Shown here: positions 23,741 to 37,619 of the stretch, piece after piece
Layout: each line of letters starts with the position of its first letter
How positions within the stretch are numbered: position 1 is the stretch's first letter
Assembly: GCF_028858725.1 (NCBI RefSeq)
Contig: NC_084768.1
Span: forward strand, 34,130,664 to 34,194,663
Direction of reading: 5' to 3'
Source: Colius striatus
Lineage: Eukaryota > Chordata > Aves > Coliiformes > Coliidae
Length of the DNA stretch: 64,000 nucleotides
Translations under genes and position numbers: made by a program
The notes under the pieces: generated by a model
What the model was told of the DNA's origin: nothing
Seen by the model: the letters and a program-made list of their open reading frames with translations, nothing else
The model's database searches: none

Positions 23741-26533
23741 TCACATGAGAGCAAACCACCGATTTGTACTAAGAATTCCTTTTTTTTTTTTAAAGTTACT
23801 ATTTCAGTTTGTTTTCCCTGTTAGTTGGTTTCTGGTTTTGACTGTTTTACAGAAAGGTGTTTTCACTGAGCTGTCCATATTGATCCTTAGCATGCTGATA
23901 CTCCTTTCATGAGTCAGTATCTTTGGACAATCTGTGTCAAATAAATACGGAGTTGTATTTTTCCTCAAAAATGCAGTATTCTGCGTTTCTTAATGTCAGT
24001 TAGCATTTTTTGCTTCTCTTGCCTACCTTGTTTGGACTAGGTGAGTGGGTAGGAAAATGGTAACTGAAACTAAATGTTCCCCTTTAGCTTTTTCAATTTT
24101 TTCATGAAGTGAATCACAGCTCAGTTTGATCTTGATGCCTTTTAGTGATTTGAAAGCCAAGTTCTATTAGGTAAATAAAATAGAAGACTAGAAGTCAATG
24201 ATGTTAACTTCCTATCACACTTAGAATAATGGTTGGTTGAAAAACTGTTGCCTTTTTTGTCAAAAAGGGAGAAAACTGAAAGAAGTGTTAAAGGAACATT
24301 TTACTGAGAAGGTTTTCATAAACAGTATAATGTGTCTTTGCAAAGTCAAGATGCCAAGTTTGATATCTGAATTCAGTAATTTAAACAAAGACATTTAAAA
24401 TAAGTTTACACCTAATTCCTGTTTCATAGGTAGAGCTGTGATTCTTTTCTTGGGATTACCCCACAATTCCTTTAAGTGCCGTTTTCCAGTCATTTATGTC
24501 TTTGCTAATTTATATCTTTGCTGATTTCTAATGGTGCAAACCGAAAGTCAGAAGAAGTTTTCTACCTCAGCTTGGATATTAATTTATATAATAAAAGGTG
24601 TCATGACAGTATGGTCCAATTGTTTCCAAGAATGAAGGAACGGAGAAATAAATTACTTTCAATACATTAAGAAAATGTAACAAGCTTCTAGGTCACTGTG
24701 ATTTATCACCATGCTTTGCAATGCAGACTGACATTTGGCAGAGGCTGGCTTGTAAGAGAGAGACGTAACTTTCAAACAACTGTATTGTCATTGCTGTTTA
24801 CGCTGTGGTTCCTGCAACAGTACCAGATGATGAAGCTTGGTTATAACCGTTCAGAAAGGAGTCATATTCCTCTCATTTGATCAACACGTATCAGATGTTA
24901 GGTTTAAACCACAATAACTTAATCAGACCCATCTTTCTGTTTTCCAGGAGCTATGGCCACAGATATGTATTACGATGATGTGTTCTTTAAACAAAGGGTT
25001 ATTTGTTTATAACATTGACAGTGTAGAAAAGACGTTAATATAACAGAAGGATTTTAATATGTTCTGTGTGCAGATCTATTTGCTTAGTCAGTCACCGTGA
25101 AAGATCAGTAGTGAGGGTCTGATTTTTAAACTCTGCAGAACTCTTCTCCCTGTTGACATATCCTGGAAACTGCTGTCTCCTTCTTCCTCTCACTATAAGG
25201 ACTTTTAAATTTTTTAGTATTTAGCACTTTTTACACATTAAACTTCTACCCTTGGAAAGCTCAGCTTTTCTTAATCAGCATTTTGAATCAATATAGTTCA
25301 GATTTTTTTTTAGAATTAAAGCAGAATTAGAATTTTTCCTCCTTATGCAATGCTTTACATTTAACACTCAGACTCAATTACCATTTTGCCACACACCTGC
25401 CAGCTGAAGAAAGATAAAAGGTGGAGGAGGAATGTGGTAACCTGAAGTGCATTTCTAAAATTGAAATCCCGATCCACCCGTTGTTTCACAAGTTGGTAAT
25501 TACTATAGCAGCCCTTCTGATTAACCAAGTCAGAGATAGTAAACATTGTAGGAGACTAATGATCTGTTCTTACATACTAATAACAGGTCATGAATGATGT
25601 CCATGTAGCGTTATTGAGTAAATTTTTCACTTATTCCTTCTCACTGCCTAATAACTGACTTCTGAAAACCAGGCTTGCATGCTTTCTGTAACAATTCTTG
25701 TCTCTGGGCTAGTGGCAGGTTTGGAGAGTCTGTTATTCAGTATGTTCACATCTCTCAGCTCCTACAGCTAAGCAAACTACTTTACCCTGTGAAGCAACCG
25801 TAGGCCATCAGTTTTCCTAAAGATCATGTTATCCAAGTCACTGCAGCCCTTCTCCATACAGACTAAGCAGTCAGCTGTTGATCAAGTACTATGCAATCTC
25901 AAAGGCTTTTCCTGCAAGGAGTGTTTTACACTAAAATGCAACTAGACATGAGGAATGAGCATAGGTAACTTTTTGTCTTTAAGAATGACCCCACTGATCT
26001 GAATGCAGGGTGATAAAATCACCTGAAGGATGAAAGGAATGCATTAGGATGAGGCAAGACTGAGAGTGGAAGAGAAATAAATGGCTCGGGAAGAAATCAG
26101 TGAAGAGAGGCTGCAGAAACTGGGGTGCCTTGGCAAGACAGCATTTAGGAAAAGAGGCTGAGCCACCTTGGGTCAGGAAGCCAGTAGAAAGAGGACCGAG
26201 AGACTAGTTGAGTGAGGAGATTAGATAGGCTGAGCAATGTTTCTGGTATTGGGAGGGAATTAAATGATTAGGCAAGAAAAGCAGACTGGATGTGTGTTGC
26301 AAAACAGGATGGTGACACTCAGAGCTACTGAACAAAACAGAAGGGAGGAATTAAGAGATAATTGTTTGGAGAAGAAAAAGGTTGAAAGAAGGCAACTAAA
26401 ATCTAATGAGAAGGTGTGAGATGGAACTGGCTGGACCAAGAGCCTGTGGTGCCTGAGCTAGCAATTTATGGTGGAGAAGTTGGGGGAAACATGGTAGGAG
26501 AAGCATTTTATAGGGAATTCAAGTGCAGTTCTT

Positions 26534-26925
26534 AGAATCATAGAATCATTTATGCTGGATAAGCACCAAGCCCAACTGTAAACCTACTGCTGCCAAGTCC
26601 ACCACTAAACCATGTCCATAAGTGCCACATCTACACATCTTTTGAGTATCTCCAAAGATGATGACTCCACCACTTCCCTGGGCAGCCTGATCCAAAGCTT
26701 GGCAAATCTTTCAGTGAGGAAGTTTTTCCTAATATGCAATCTAAATCTCCCCAGTGCAGCTTGAGCCCATTTTCTCTTGTCCAATTGCTCATTATATGGG
26801 AGAAGAAACCAACACCGACCTCACTACAGCCTCCTTTCAGGTACTTGTAGAGAGTGAGAGGGTCTCCCCTCAGCCTTCTTTTCTCCAGGCTCAACAACCC
26901 CAATTCTCTTCTTGCATGAACCTGT
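26534..26925 (-). mobile_element. CR1 LINE 3' end fragment
   Basis: On the minus strand the order is [36 protein letters not shown], then a [18 protein letters not shown] block and [11 protein letters not shown]. Here the frame still follows the CR1 ORF2 C-terminus. The element ends at the decayed tail TGATTCTATGATTCTAAG on the minus strand, at about 26534 on the plus. Confidence 0.9.
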
Positions 26926-29900
26926 ACTGAATTAGTATTATATAGGTACATAGACTATTGTCTACAGGCCAGCTCTGTTAATATATTACAAAAGTTTTGA
27001 GACAGCAGATGAGGCAGGTAATGATGGAACGTAAAATTACAGTTCTATAGCGAAGGCAGATGAATGCTGATAAAATGATTTGAACTACTACTTTAATTTT
27101 GCTACAGAATCACTGTAGGATGCTGCCCCAGCAGAAGTTGTCTAACACATTCAAAGTTGGTCTATAATTGCATTTTCCCCCATTTTCAGAATATTTATTG
27201 TGAGATGTATTGTAGAGATATTTGCAGCAGTGTTCTGTGCTACTGGCTGTTGCAGTTAGATGGCTCTTTCTTTAAACATAGTATTTTAAAAAATACTAAG
27301 CATTTAGTGTTGTTTTTAAATTTTGCATCCTATTTTGATGGTGTTCATTAAAATCTGGTGCTAGATACTGATTTCAAACAGATTTAATATTTCAAGTGAA
27401 TACAAAATAATTGTCTACTTGTGGAAGGAGGCAGCAATACTGTGGTAAAAACGTAAGAAGCCATATACTTAAGGGTTGAATCCTAACACAACCTTAATTC
27501 CAGTTTCTTGGGCAGTTTTAGACCACTGTTTTGACAGATCCAGCTGCTTCTACCTAGCAACATTTTCTGCATAAACATGTTTTACTAGTGTGTGCACTGC
27601 CTTTCAGTAGTTATCATAATTGAGGTGTCGGTTTAGATCTGTAATCTTTGGATCTGAAAATCTTACAGTAGATAGGATCTAGTCGCCTTCTTCCTCTCTC
27701 GAAGCATTTGAATTTACTCAGAGATTTGAAAAGAAATTCAGTGGTAGCAGAGTAGGAAGCAACAAGGAAAGGTGCGAGTCATGAATGGCTTATTGTTGTC
27801 TAGTGGTAAGAAAATAGAGATTGCAGTGGAAATGTGCAGAACGTACAGAAGTGGCGGCTCTTTACATTGAATTGAGGAAACTAAGAAAGACTTTAGATCT
27901 CAGTGTTGATTAAAGATCAAAGAATTATTAAAAAAAACGGCTGGAGGTATTCATCAGGGAACGTAATGTAAATAACGATCCAAATGTGATACTCATCAGG
28001 ACAGCTGCCATCGTACTATATAGGCCAGTATTTCACATGCTTTAGAAAAAAATGGTGACAGTTTCTCACAGTTTTTCACACATAGTAGGTGTGTGAATAT
28101 ACATATGTGTGCATGTGTATATAATAAATACAGAGATACGTATGCACACTTTTTCCTTTTTTGGTATGGAGAATAATTTAATATCTTTTTCACAGGAAAA
28201 AATAAATATTGAAGTGTTATCTGGTTCTAGCAGAAGGAAATCATTCTACTCTTCAGCCTTAAGGCATAAAGTTGTATATTTCTAACCAACGTGAGAAAAT
28301 TCTCTGTTCCTTCCTACAGAGAGCTACACCCTAAGCCACAGCTGAAAGCTCATCCTCTCTGCCTGCCAACTAAGGCATAGTTTATAAGGTAGGGCAGGAT
28401 TGTTTGCTCCAGCTCAGCAAGACTGAACCCACACAGTCCATCTTAATGTAGAATATATAAATAGAAGATACACAGTTTAACTATTAAGTAAATAGTCACT
28501 CAAATTACATCATTCCATGTCAAATGTCAACTGCCAATTGCCCTGTTATCTGAAATAAGATGAGAGTGAGTTTTTATCACAAGTAAAGACATGTTTCTGT
28601 ATTATCAGTTTAGTTGATGCACTTAATGTTCACACGCTAGTTTATCTCACACTAACTTGGTGCAAATAGCATCAGCAGACAGCAGAAGTAACCAAATACA
28701 AAGTATGGACCAACCTTTAGTAGTTGTATATGGTAACTAAGCAAAAACAAAGATAAACTTAGTCTTCCTAATTATTTTCCTACACTTAGTTGTACCATAC
28801 ATTTGTTCCTTAAAAACACCAGTGCCCTACCCTTTAAGCTTTTTATATATTTCCTTTTGTAATGTGAAATTGTAAATCATAGGGCTTGACCGATATAGTT
28901 CTAGGGTAAATTAGAAGCAGAACAGTTATGTTGTCTGGTTCTATTGTTGAAATACCTTTCAGTCCAAGAAGCCCCAGAGTTCTTCAGATGTGGATGAGTA
29001 AAACTGCTAAAAGTAGGCAGGTCGTGCAAGTACTGAGCAGTTTTTGCAGGCCAATTTTGCAAAGTTTACTTCAGGCACCAATGACATTGACATTTCTCAA
29101 ATGGATGGTCAACAGGTTCATCTTCTGTGCCATCTTACAGCTTAAAGTAATTGTTCCAATTACAGAGGAACCTTTATGTCTTAAGACACATAGCCTTCAC
29201 TTTTTCTAAAACTTGCTCACTAAGGAAGATCCAAAGCTTTTGTCTGTAACAGAAGCAGGGTTTGTGTGGCAATGTAGTACAATCATAGCCTGTCCTCTGT
29301 CTGCTGCTGGGAACAGATTATGTGTGATAAAAAGATTATATCCCTGAATAACATAGGATCTTAGAGAAAGCAGAACACTGACTACTACCTTGGATGAAGG
29401 AGGGAAGCAAAGTAGTAATCGAAATCTCAGAGGAAAAGGTTAAAGCAAGTAAGAAAAGTCTAGGGAATAAGGAAAGAGAAAAGGGAGGAGGTTCCTACAA
29501 ATGTACTTGAAAGTCATAGTGTTTTTTCCTTAGAACTTTGAGAGATGGATAGTGGGACCTCCCATTCACAGTAGCAAGTCTTAGACTCCAAGTTTATCCA
29601 CTTCAGTTGTAGTCACATGAGCGGTATCTTGCCGATTCAAGAAAACTTATCTCATCTTCCAAACTTTTGGATAATGATCCAAGCTAACTTTAAGTTGCTG
29701 CTACAAAACTTCTAGATTCATCATCTTCCTTTTGAATGGAAAATGCAGCCCCACAGTGAACACCATGCTAACATTTTGAGGATATTTTCACTTGCATTCT
29801 CGGAATTTACTGTTTTCAGAATTCCGTCACTAAACTAAAATAGAATAGCAATAAATTGAAAGAAAACTAATAAAAAAGTAGAACAAATGTGACAATAACG

Positions 29901-31789
29901 TTTGAAGTGCTCTAAAGTTTGCTTTAGAGCTACATAGTCTCCTCCAGCAGCAAGAAATACTTGGGCTAACACCCAAACAAAGCACAGTAGCTCCAGTTTT
30001 CCTCCCAGATGCTAATTAATAAAACAGTGTTCTGAAAAAAACCTCAAAATATCTGTATATATGGTAATGAATTCTTGGGTTGGGAAACCAAACTAGCTCT
30101 TTACATAAGCAGTTTGGTTGTAGGTTTTGTTTGTTTGTTTTTCCAAGGCAATATGAATGCAGACAAGAACCTGGTAGTAGCACAAAGTTCTCAATCAACC
30201 CATTCCATAAACTCAGAAATTTCACTATGCTTGTGACCATTCACTGTGTAGCCATTCCAGTACAGATATGTTATTTAACTACATTCTTACCTTTGAAGGT
30301 AGCATTCAGCTGCTTCTTAGCTGACTAATTAATTAACACATCCAACCAGTCTTTGGTTGATAGGATCATCAGGGATATACCTGATCCACCACAGGTAAGG
30401 CTGGGCTGACAGCTTGTGGAAGACTCAACAACATTTCCTGGAGGGCATTTGCTCAGGATTAACACTGGAGAGAGTGGTGCTATGCTTGTCATGCTGTGTA
30501 AGTCTGGGTTTCTCCCCAGAAGTTTTCTGGTCAACGGGGGCTAGAACACAAATAGCGTAAAGCTAATAAATTGACGTTCTAGGGTCAAATTTTATGAAGA
30601 TTTGGTCCCATGTTCCAGTTGGAAATCTATCCTAGAAACTCACTCCTATAGGTTACAATCTTTCTCCTAAATTCTAATTATAATAATCTTAATTTGCAAA
30701 TTGGCAGTTTACGCTGGTTTGTTCTTCATCATCATGGCTCTTTCACTCTAGATCTTCCTGCTCTGTGTTTACCTGGTTAATGTATTTATATGCAACAATC
30801 ACATATAATATCACTCAGCCTTCACTTTTCTTCCCTTGGCCACTTCAGTAGTCATTTCTACATGTGCCAGTGATGCGTGTCTTGTCTGCATACTGATTTA
30901 CTTGACTGTTCCATTTTAAAGTCTCATTGGTGTCAAGAAATACAGCTATACCACACTTAACATCATGCTGTATAAACCAGATTAACCTGTTTTGCTCTTT
31001 CCAAATCCAATATTCTCCTTATGGCACATCTTTGTAATTATTATTCAGAAGTATGTTATAGTTTCTATTATAGAATTTAATTATGTTTAATGCTTACATT
31101 TCTTGGGATCAACCTTTTTTTCCTGCATGATATTGGTACTAAGTTTTTTTGATGACAGAGGACTGGTAGCATTTATATCAAGTCACCAATGACTATATTA
31201 AAACCTTATAGCTTTCTTCTAGCTGGATGCACCACTCAGAAAACATTCAGAGCCTTACCACTTTTAGCCAGTTCCTTGCCTGGAAAAAAAAAATCTATAA
31301 AAATTATCAACTTTGCTAGCTTCAGTAATAAATTTCTGAGTGGCATGATAGCATGTATTTTGTTAATATTCACTTGAATAAAGTGTGTCACATTGTCTTT
31401 GCCTAGAAAATCAAAGTATTTGTTTAAAAAAACCAAGCTAAGTCCAATACAGCCATTTATATTTGATTATTCACTGCTTCGCTCTTTACTTTGAATCATT
31501 TCAGACAACTCAGGGCAAATTCAGGGACCCTTCATCAGTTGCTTCCATCCTCTCCCTCTGTTATACAGTCATATTCTGTTGTCATATTCTCCAATCATGT
31601 ACCCCCCTGACTTTATATTTATTTGAAACATTTCCCACAGAACCGATCCCACAGTCTTCTTATTCTATTTTGTTTCAGGATTCTGGGGTGAAGATTTTCA
31701 GCCCGTCCAATTTGAGTTTTAATTATTCAAACACCATCTCCCTAGTCTACGTTTTATTTGTATTAATCATACTGGCCACAGCTTGAGGA

Positions 31790-32300
31790 GCATATTTAAA
31801 TCAATTTTAGGATAACAAGGAAAACTCACTTCCCTCCAAACCACTTTCTCACGAATAAGGGAAAACTTTGTTAGAGTAGCCGATGTGATACTTAGCGACA
31901 GAAAGAGACATGAAACTGAAGCTCTGCGCTGTGCCCTGCTCCACCACTCGCCACGGAAGTCACAGTCAGTTAGCACCTGAAAGAGGGTGAGAGTCGTGCA
32001 ATTATCAATTAGGCCACAGGGCGGCGCCAGAAGGTCAGGTTTGTAAATCATTCCTCTGCCACTTGCGTTAATGTTATTAAAGAAAGCGAATGGTAAAGGA
32101 AATAATCTACACAAGCATTATACACTTAATAGCGGGCACTGTCTGTATTTGATGTAATCTTAACAGATAATTTAAATCATTATTTTCTTGATCTGTATTC
32201 ATCTCCATTCCCAAACCGCATCTGTGTATTAGAGCTGTCAGTGTACTAACTATTGTCGAACATCTGTACAGTAGGGGCTTATCACAGGTGAAAGTGTGTC
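31790..32300. promoter_or_regulatory. CpG-dense candidate regulatory element
   Basis: In surroundings nearly free of CpG, this 0.5-kb block has more than ten CpG dinucleotides and a GC-rich core GGCCACAGGGCGGCGCCAG at 32012-32030. The core holds an AP-2-like GCCACAGGGC and a partial CTCF-like match (12 of 15 positions by hand). It is flanked by TCAATTAG homeodomain-like sites. No coding frame is convincing. It is a candidate enhancer or insulator by composition only. Confidence 0.35.
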
Positions 32301-35300
32301 CCTCTTTGTCTTCATAACGATGATTTTATGGAATATCTGTAAAACTCATTGTGCAGAAATAATATTACTGGTGCAGCTTCTGAGGTAATAGTCTACAAAT
32401 ATCTTTTTTGTTTGTTTGTTTCATCTACCAAAGGTGTAATTGATGACCATATTCCTTCAGCTGTCATGGTAGTTAGACCAGCCTAAGTCACTGTTAGTTT
32501 ACTTTATGTAGTGTTTTGATAGTTATGGGAACAATGAAGAACTCTTATTTGTATAAGACACCTGAGAAACAGGTATTCCATTCCTTTCACGTTCTCTATG
32601 TAAACAAGACGTTCCTAGGAAAGTCTATGTAACTGAAATAGTTGATGTGAGTACCAAAAGAATGATTTGTTAATTAAAGTGACTAACATTGTCAGATTAT
32701 CTTTGTTGTTCATGACAGAACTTAATCTTTTGAGTTTAAGACAAAAATGATACTATAATGTCATTCTAGTAGGAGCCTTGCATGTGTTTCAGACCCTTCT
32801 GTCTCTCGGGTTTATGTTTAAATTAATCACAAGCAGCTACAGGATTGGAAGCTATAGTTTCCAGTGTGTCTGTATACAACCCAAAACACAGACTTGTTGA
32901 TACATGAGTATCAAATATATCAATATAAGAGTATGCAACACATGATAACATCTGTCTTATGGAATAACACTGCACACCTGATCATGAATTGTTATGGAAG
33001 TTTCCCTAGTTTACCCCCAGTGAAAGTGAACCAGCAGCATTCCCTTCTCCATACAGCCCTTTAATTGTAAAGAAAGCAATTAAAAATTCAACTCATAACC
33101 ACAACTGATTACAATGACCAGTTCTTCATCTTTCATATATCTGTGCTAAGTCTTTAGGGAGGAATTATGCTTGATGACACTTATAGACTCAAAATTTATA
33201 GGCACAGGAAATACCCAGGAAACTCATAAATCTTCATATGCAAGTGAACCTATGAAACTGCTCGTGACCATGGGGCTGGGTGCATAACCTGCTTTCATCA
33301 GAAAGAAATCGAGGTGCCTCACTCCATAGACATTATATTAACTGACAGGAATTCAGGCAGTGGCCTCAGGTGAAGACAATTAAGCTATCCTACCAGATCT
33401 GGAATGTGTTGGAAGCAATTCAGTGACTGGTTTTAAAGGAAAGAGGAAAGGAATGTGTCCTGCTTTTGCTTGTTAGAGTGTCCTCCCACTCTAGGGACAA
33501 GGGAACTGTTTATTTTCCTCCTGGAGGGGAAAAAACCAAAAAGGTTTATGTTGCATCTGAAGCAGGTGATCTGAACAGCTTCACCTTTCTTACTGAAGCT
33601 GATAGATTGAACAGCATTCTTTTACACTGCTCCTGTCTTTTTTTTTTAATTGGTTCTAAAGCAGGAAAAATCTGATCTAATGTATTATCTCCCTGTAAGT
33701 TTCTGCTACACTGGAGACTGCAGGGAATCTGTGCTCACCAGTGAAATAAAAAAAATAAATTAAAAAAGAAATCCATTTCTGTGATGCATCCCCAGTGCAT
33801 GGGCAGTGATACAAATCCAGTGGCAGCAGATTCTCCCATATTTGGTAACACTGCTATACACTGAGAATTGAAAGCAGAACTTCACAAAAATGAAAAAAAA
33901 TCAATGGAATTTCAACTGCAGCCCTGTGCACTCTGGCACTGAGGTAAACCACACAGAGCACACACAAATGTGCTCCAATGCATTTTGGAAATGTCTTCAC
34001 GTGGTCATTTTGATGTTCAAGATTAGCTGCTGCTGCTATTTCCTTCTCCTTCCCAGTTTATTTCATTCATTGCACAATGGCATTGATGGAGGACTGTCCT
34101 GCAGCTTGTTCAAATAGAGCTTGTCTCACAGAACAGGGTGTGTGGCAGGAGACAGATTCAGAAACCCATTCTGAATCTCACTACAGTAGCCCTGACTTTC
34201 AGATATCAAAATGGGGGTGGCGGGGGGAAAGAGTAATTCTTCACAGTGTCTGTTTCTAAAGCTGGGAACTCCTTGCTACAGAATGTTGTGTTGGCTCAAA
34301 TGTTGGTTTCAGGAGAGGATTACTGAAGTTCATTGGAGAGAAGTTCCTGGAAATTACTAGATACACAGAAAACATGCTTGGCTTACAGAATTTCTCTGCT
34401 GCAAATGACTGGAAGCTCAGCATAGTGTTATATGTTTCTGCCCAGTGTTTCATATCTTCCTTAGGCATCCATTCATAGCTATTATGTGAAGCAGGATACT
34501 GGTCTTACTAGATTCTTGATCTTACTCAGCCTGGTCATTCTTATTTTGAAGCGTTACTTACGTCCAGTTCCAAAGGTCCATGTACATAAATTCTATGTTC
34601 TCAAGTTAGGCTTTCATTGCTGAAAAATCCTTACTTAAGAGATAAAGTACCAGAGGTTATAAAAAGCCTTATGCTATTGAGATGATCCATGATTGAGTAA
34701 TTTTTCTACATTAATGCATTCACTTTGAGTCTTAGGTCCCATATTTGGATTCTGGCAGGTGATGTGAAGGACCTGATATTTAACGATGGTGTCTTTCAGT
34801 ATTACATATTCACTACCTTGTAATAAACTGCAATTAAAAAAAAATATATATACAACATCTTTAGGTGCACAAGTAAAAAGAAAAAATCAACAATCAGTCT
34901 CCTTTTGGGGGATTAACTGTGTATATTTATATACTGATATATACACCTTGAAGACAAGACAGCTGCTGCTTACATGGTACATGTGCACAAGTAAACATGA
35001 AAAGCATCACAAAAGTTCCTTTTTATTTCCTTTCCAACTTCTACACAAGTCAGAGAAATTTTTTATTTCTGTGTCTGATTTTGACCAGTGTGGTTGGTTT
35101 GCTACATATCTTCTCCCTTTGAAGTCCTTTCATATTATCTTTGAGGATTTTCTTTTAGATTTCCAGCTTCCAGCCCTTGCAACAGCATTCCCTGACATAC
35201 CTTTTGATGTTTTTCTAGGTCATTGACATACAACTTTTACCTGCCAGCAAAGTTCAAAGCCTGTAATGTTTGTCAGCCAAGCCAATCTCAGAGATTTTTT

Positions 35301-35622
35301 CTATCGGTTGGAAGAAGTTACTGAAATTATGTGGCAAATACTCCATCAGCACTGGAGTCACATACCTACGCTAAAGAAGTTTGCCAGTGTTGCTTTCTTG
35401 ATTATATGCTGCTTCATGGCTAAACCGTGACTTGGAGGCTGTCTGTCTGAAGAGCATGGTCTCCAAAGCTACTCCACAATACAGTATCAGAATAGCAAGG
35501 AAGGAACCAGCCCGGGTTTGTGGCCTGGCCTCAGTAAAAGTCTCTGGTTCTAGGAAGGTGGAATTTGCCTCTCTGTAGGCTCGTACCTACTTGGACTCTT
35601 CCCAGAGCAGCTACCAGCAGTG

Positions 35623-35668
35623 TCTGCCAAATCAAAAGGACTCCTTCTGCCAAAGCAAAAGGACTCTC
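35623..35668. repeat. 23-bp tandem duplication
   Basis: Two adjacent 23-base units, each beginning TCTGCCAAA and containing CAAAAGGACTC, differ at a few positions. A third partial TCTGC follows. Confidence 0.8.
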
Positions 35669-36689
35669 TCTGCAGTCATCTGGACCTGACATGATCTAAG
35701 TCTCCTCACAGAGGGATCCCATCACAAGTGGCCACTGTGTTTCTGCATCATGGGGCAAACTGGGGTACTCACAGGGAATCCCCATATGTTCCTACCAAGA
35801 CAAGTTATTTTACAGGAGAAAGCTGAGGAGGGTCTTCAGTGAGTGTGCATTCTGCCAGAGCTCAGGCAACATCAGTGGCCTTTCCACTCAATAGATGTGC
35901 AAACCTGTCAGCTTTGATTTTGCATTCGTGCTGTTATCAAAGACAGTTCCATACTGTGAAGGTGCCAGTGAGCCATTAGTAACTTGGACATAAACAAGTA
36001 GGGCTTGGGTTATTTATTACTGCAGTTTTCTGTTTATATATAATTTGGATATCTCATCAGGGCTACAGAGCTATAAAATAATGTTTGCTGAAACAAGACT
36101 CCTTTTTAATAGCTATCAGTAAGTGCAAACAGTTTATGGCTTTTGTTGGAATGAAATTGTTAAAATACTATATTTTTCAGTGCAGTGAATTGTACTCTGG
36201 ATTTTTATGCCATATACATAACCAAGAGTAACAGAGATCTACACGCTTCTTTTGTTGACCTTTAATTGTATCACGTTGAATTGTTTTACCAAGGTGAGAT
36301 GACAGAAACAAATCAGTCCTGTTAGCTTATCAGTTAACTCTTCTGCGATCAGTATTGTATTTCAAAAAAATATATTGCTTTTAGGTAAAACAATTTTATT
36401 TTCTCAGATTTTTATAGATGGGCATAACATTATAACAGTCCTAATTTTGTACACATTATTCATTAAGGAGTTTCTCAGAGAGCAGAGAGAAAATATTAAA
36501 TAAGTAACGTGTCATGTAAACCAAGGCCAGACTCTGTTCCTACATCTGTTATTTGAATCTTCTATTACTATAGCATCTGCTGTCTTGTAGCTAATCAGGT
36601 TCATCATTAACATTTAAAGCAAAAACAGGAAACAAAACAGACAAACTACTATTGCTGTTGGATTAGCAATGTTTGAGCAGAGTCCAGTG

Positions 36690-36960
36690 GGAGACTGATG
36701 GGCTATAATAACACTTGCTATCTGAGCCCATGGCCTGCAGGGAATCCTGTATTAGGCACCTACACTCCCTGTATTGTGAATAGGAAGATTTAGGAGCCTC
36801 ATTATAGGCGAGCAGAACAACCTGTGCCCTGAGCAAAGAGCCATTAAAGTCAGTAGGAAATCGACTTCAGGAATTCAGGTGCTACACCTAGGCTTCAGAA
36901 AAAGTTCACAGCTGAGGCCCACCCAGGAATGACCCTTTGAGACCAGATATGTATAACTGT
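36690..36960. repeat. Possible decayed ancient amniote interspersed repeat
   Basis: Elements such as TTAGGCACCTACACTCCCTG, CCATTAAAGTCAGTAGGAA and CAGGTGCTACACCTAGG resemble an old dispersed repeat built on 'TTAGGCACCTA...CATTGAAGTCAATGGGA'. This is from general memory of amniote repeats and the family is not named. Confidence 0.3.
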
Positions 36961-37529
36961 TTCATCAGAAACTGGCTAGAGTTCACTTTTTTTTTACAGA
37001 TGCTTTTGTACAGTAGTTCAGGAATTAGCATACTCAAAAGATGTTCAAGAGGTGTTCAGTAACTTTCAAAGGGCCCATACCTGTGTCATTTCTATTTGCA
37101 TTTATTTATACCAGATGTGTTCACTTGGACAAGTCTCACAACTGCAGGACAGATGTTTCTTTCCTCTCTAATTCGATCCCTTGAGTGAAGAGCCAATACT
37201 TTGAAAGAAAGGAAATGCTGAAGGGTGGAAAAGCCCTGTTGGAATAGTAACTCTTGTCCGAAAGCTCATACTCATCAAGAGGCATTCGTAATTACCATTG
37301 ACAGAAGCCAGCAGATTTCTTTTTGTGAGAAACAGCAGCAACAAATTGTGTAAACTGTTACACAGGACTAGGAGTAGAGCACTCTCCTGAGGCTCACTTT
37401 TGTTGCTAACCTAGTTATGTCCTCATGACAATATTGCCTCAGGAGATTGATCACTAACAGCAAAAGAGATAGGCAATGGCACTGTACTTTCAAATCCTAT
37501 GAATACATTGTAATTTAGCAACTCCATTA

Positions 37530-37619
37530 AACAATATTATACCCTCTAGCATATATACCCACCAGTGTTCAATGAATAATATTATACCCTCTAGCATATA
37601 CATTCACCAATGTTCAGTA
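37530..37619. repeat. 45-bp tandem duplication
   Basis: Units 37530-37574 and 37575-37619 are adjacent and match at 38 of 45 positions by hand count. Each contains ATATTATACCCTCTAGCATA. Confidence 0.85.
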
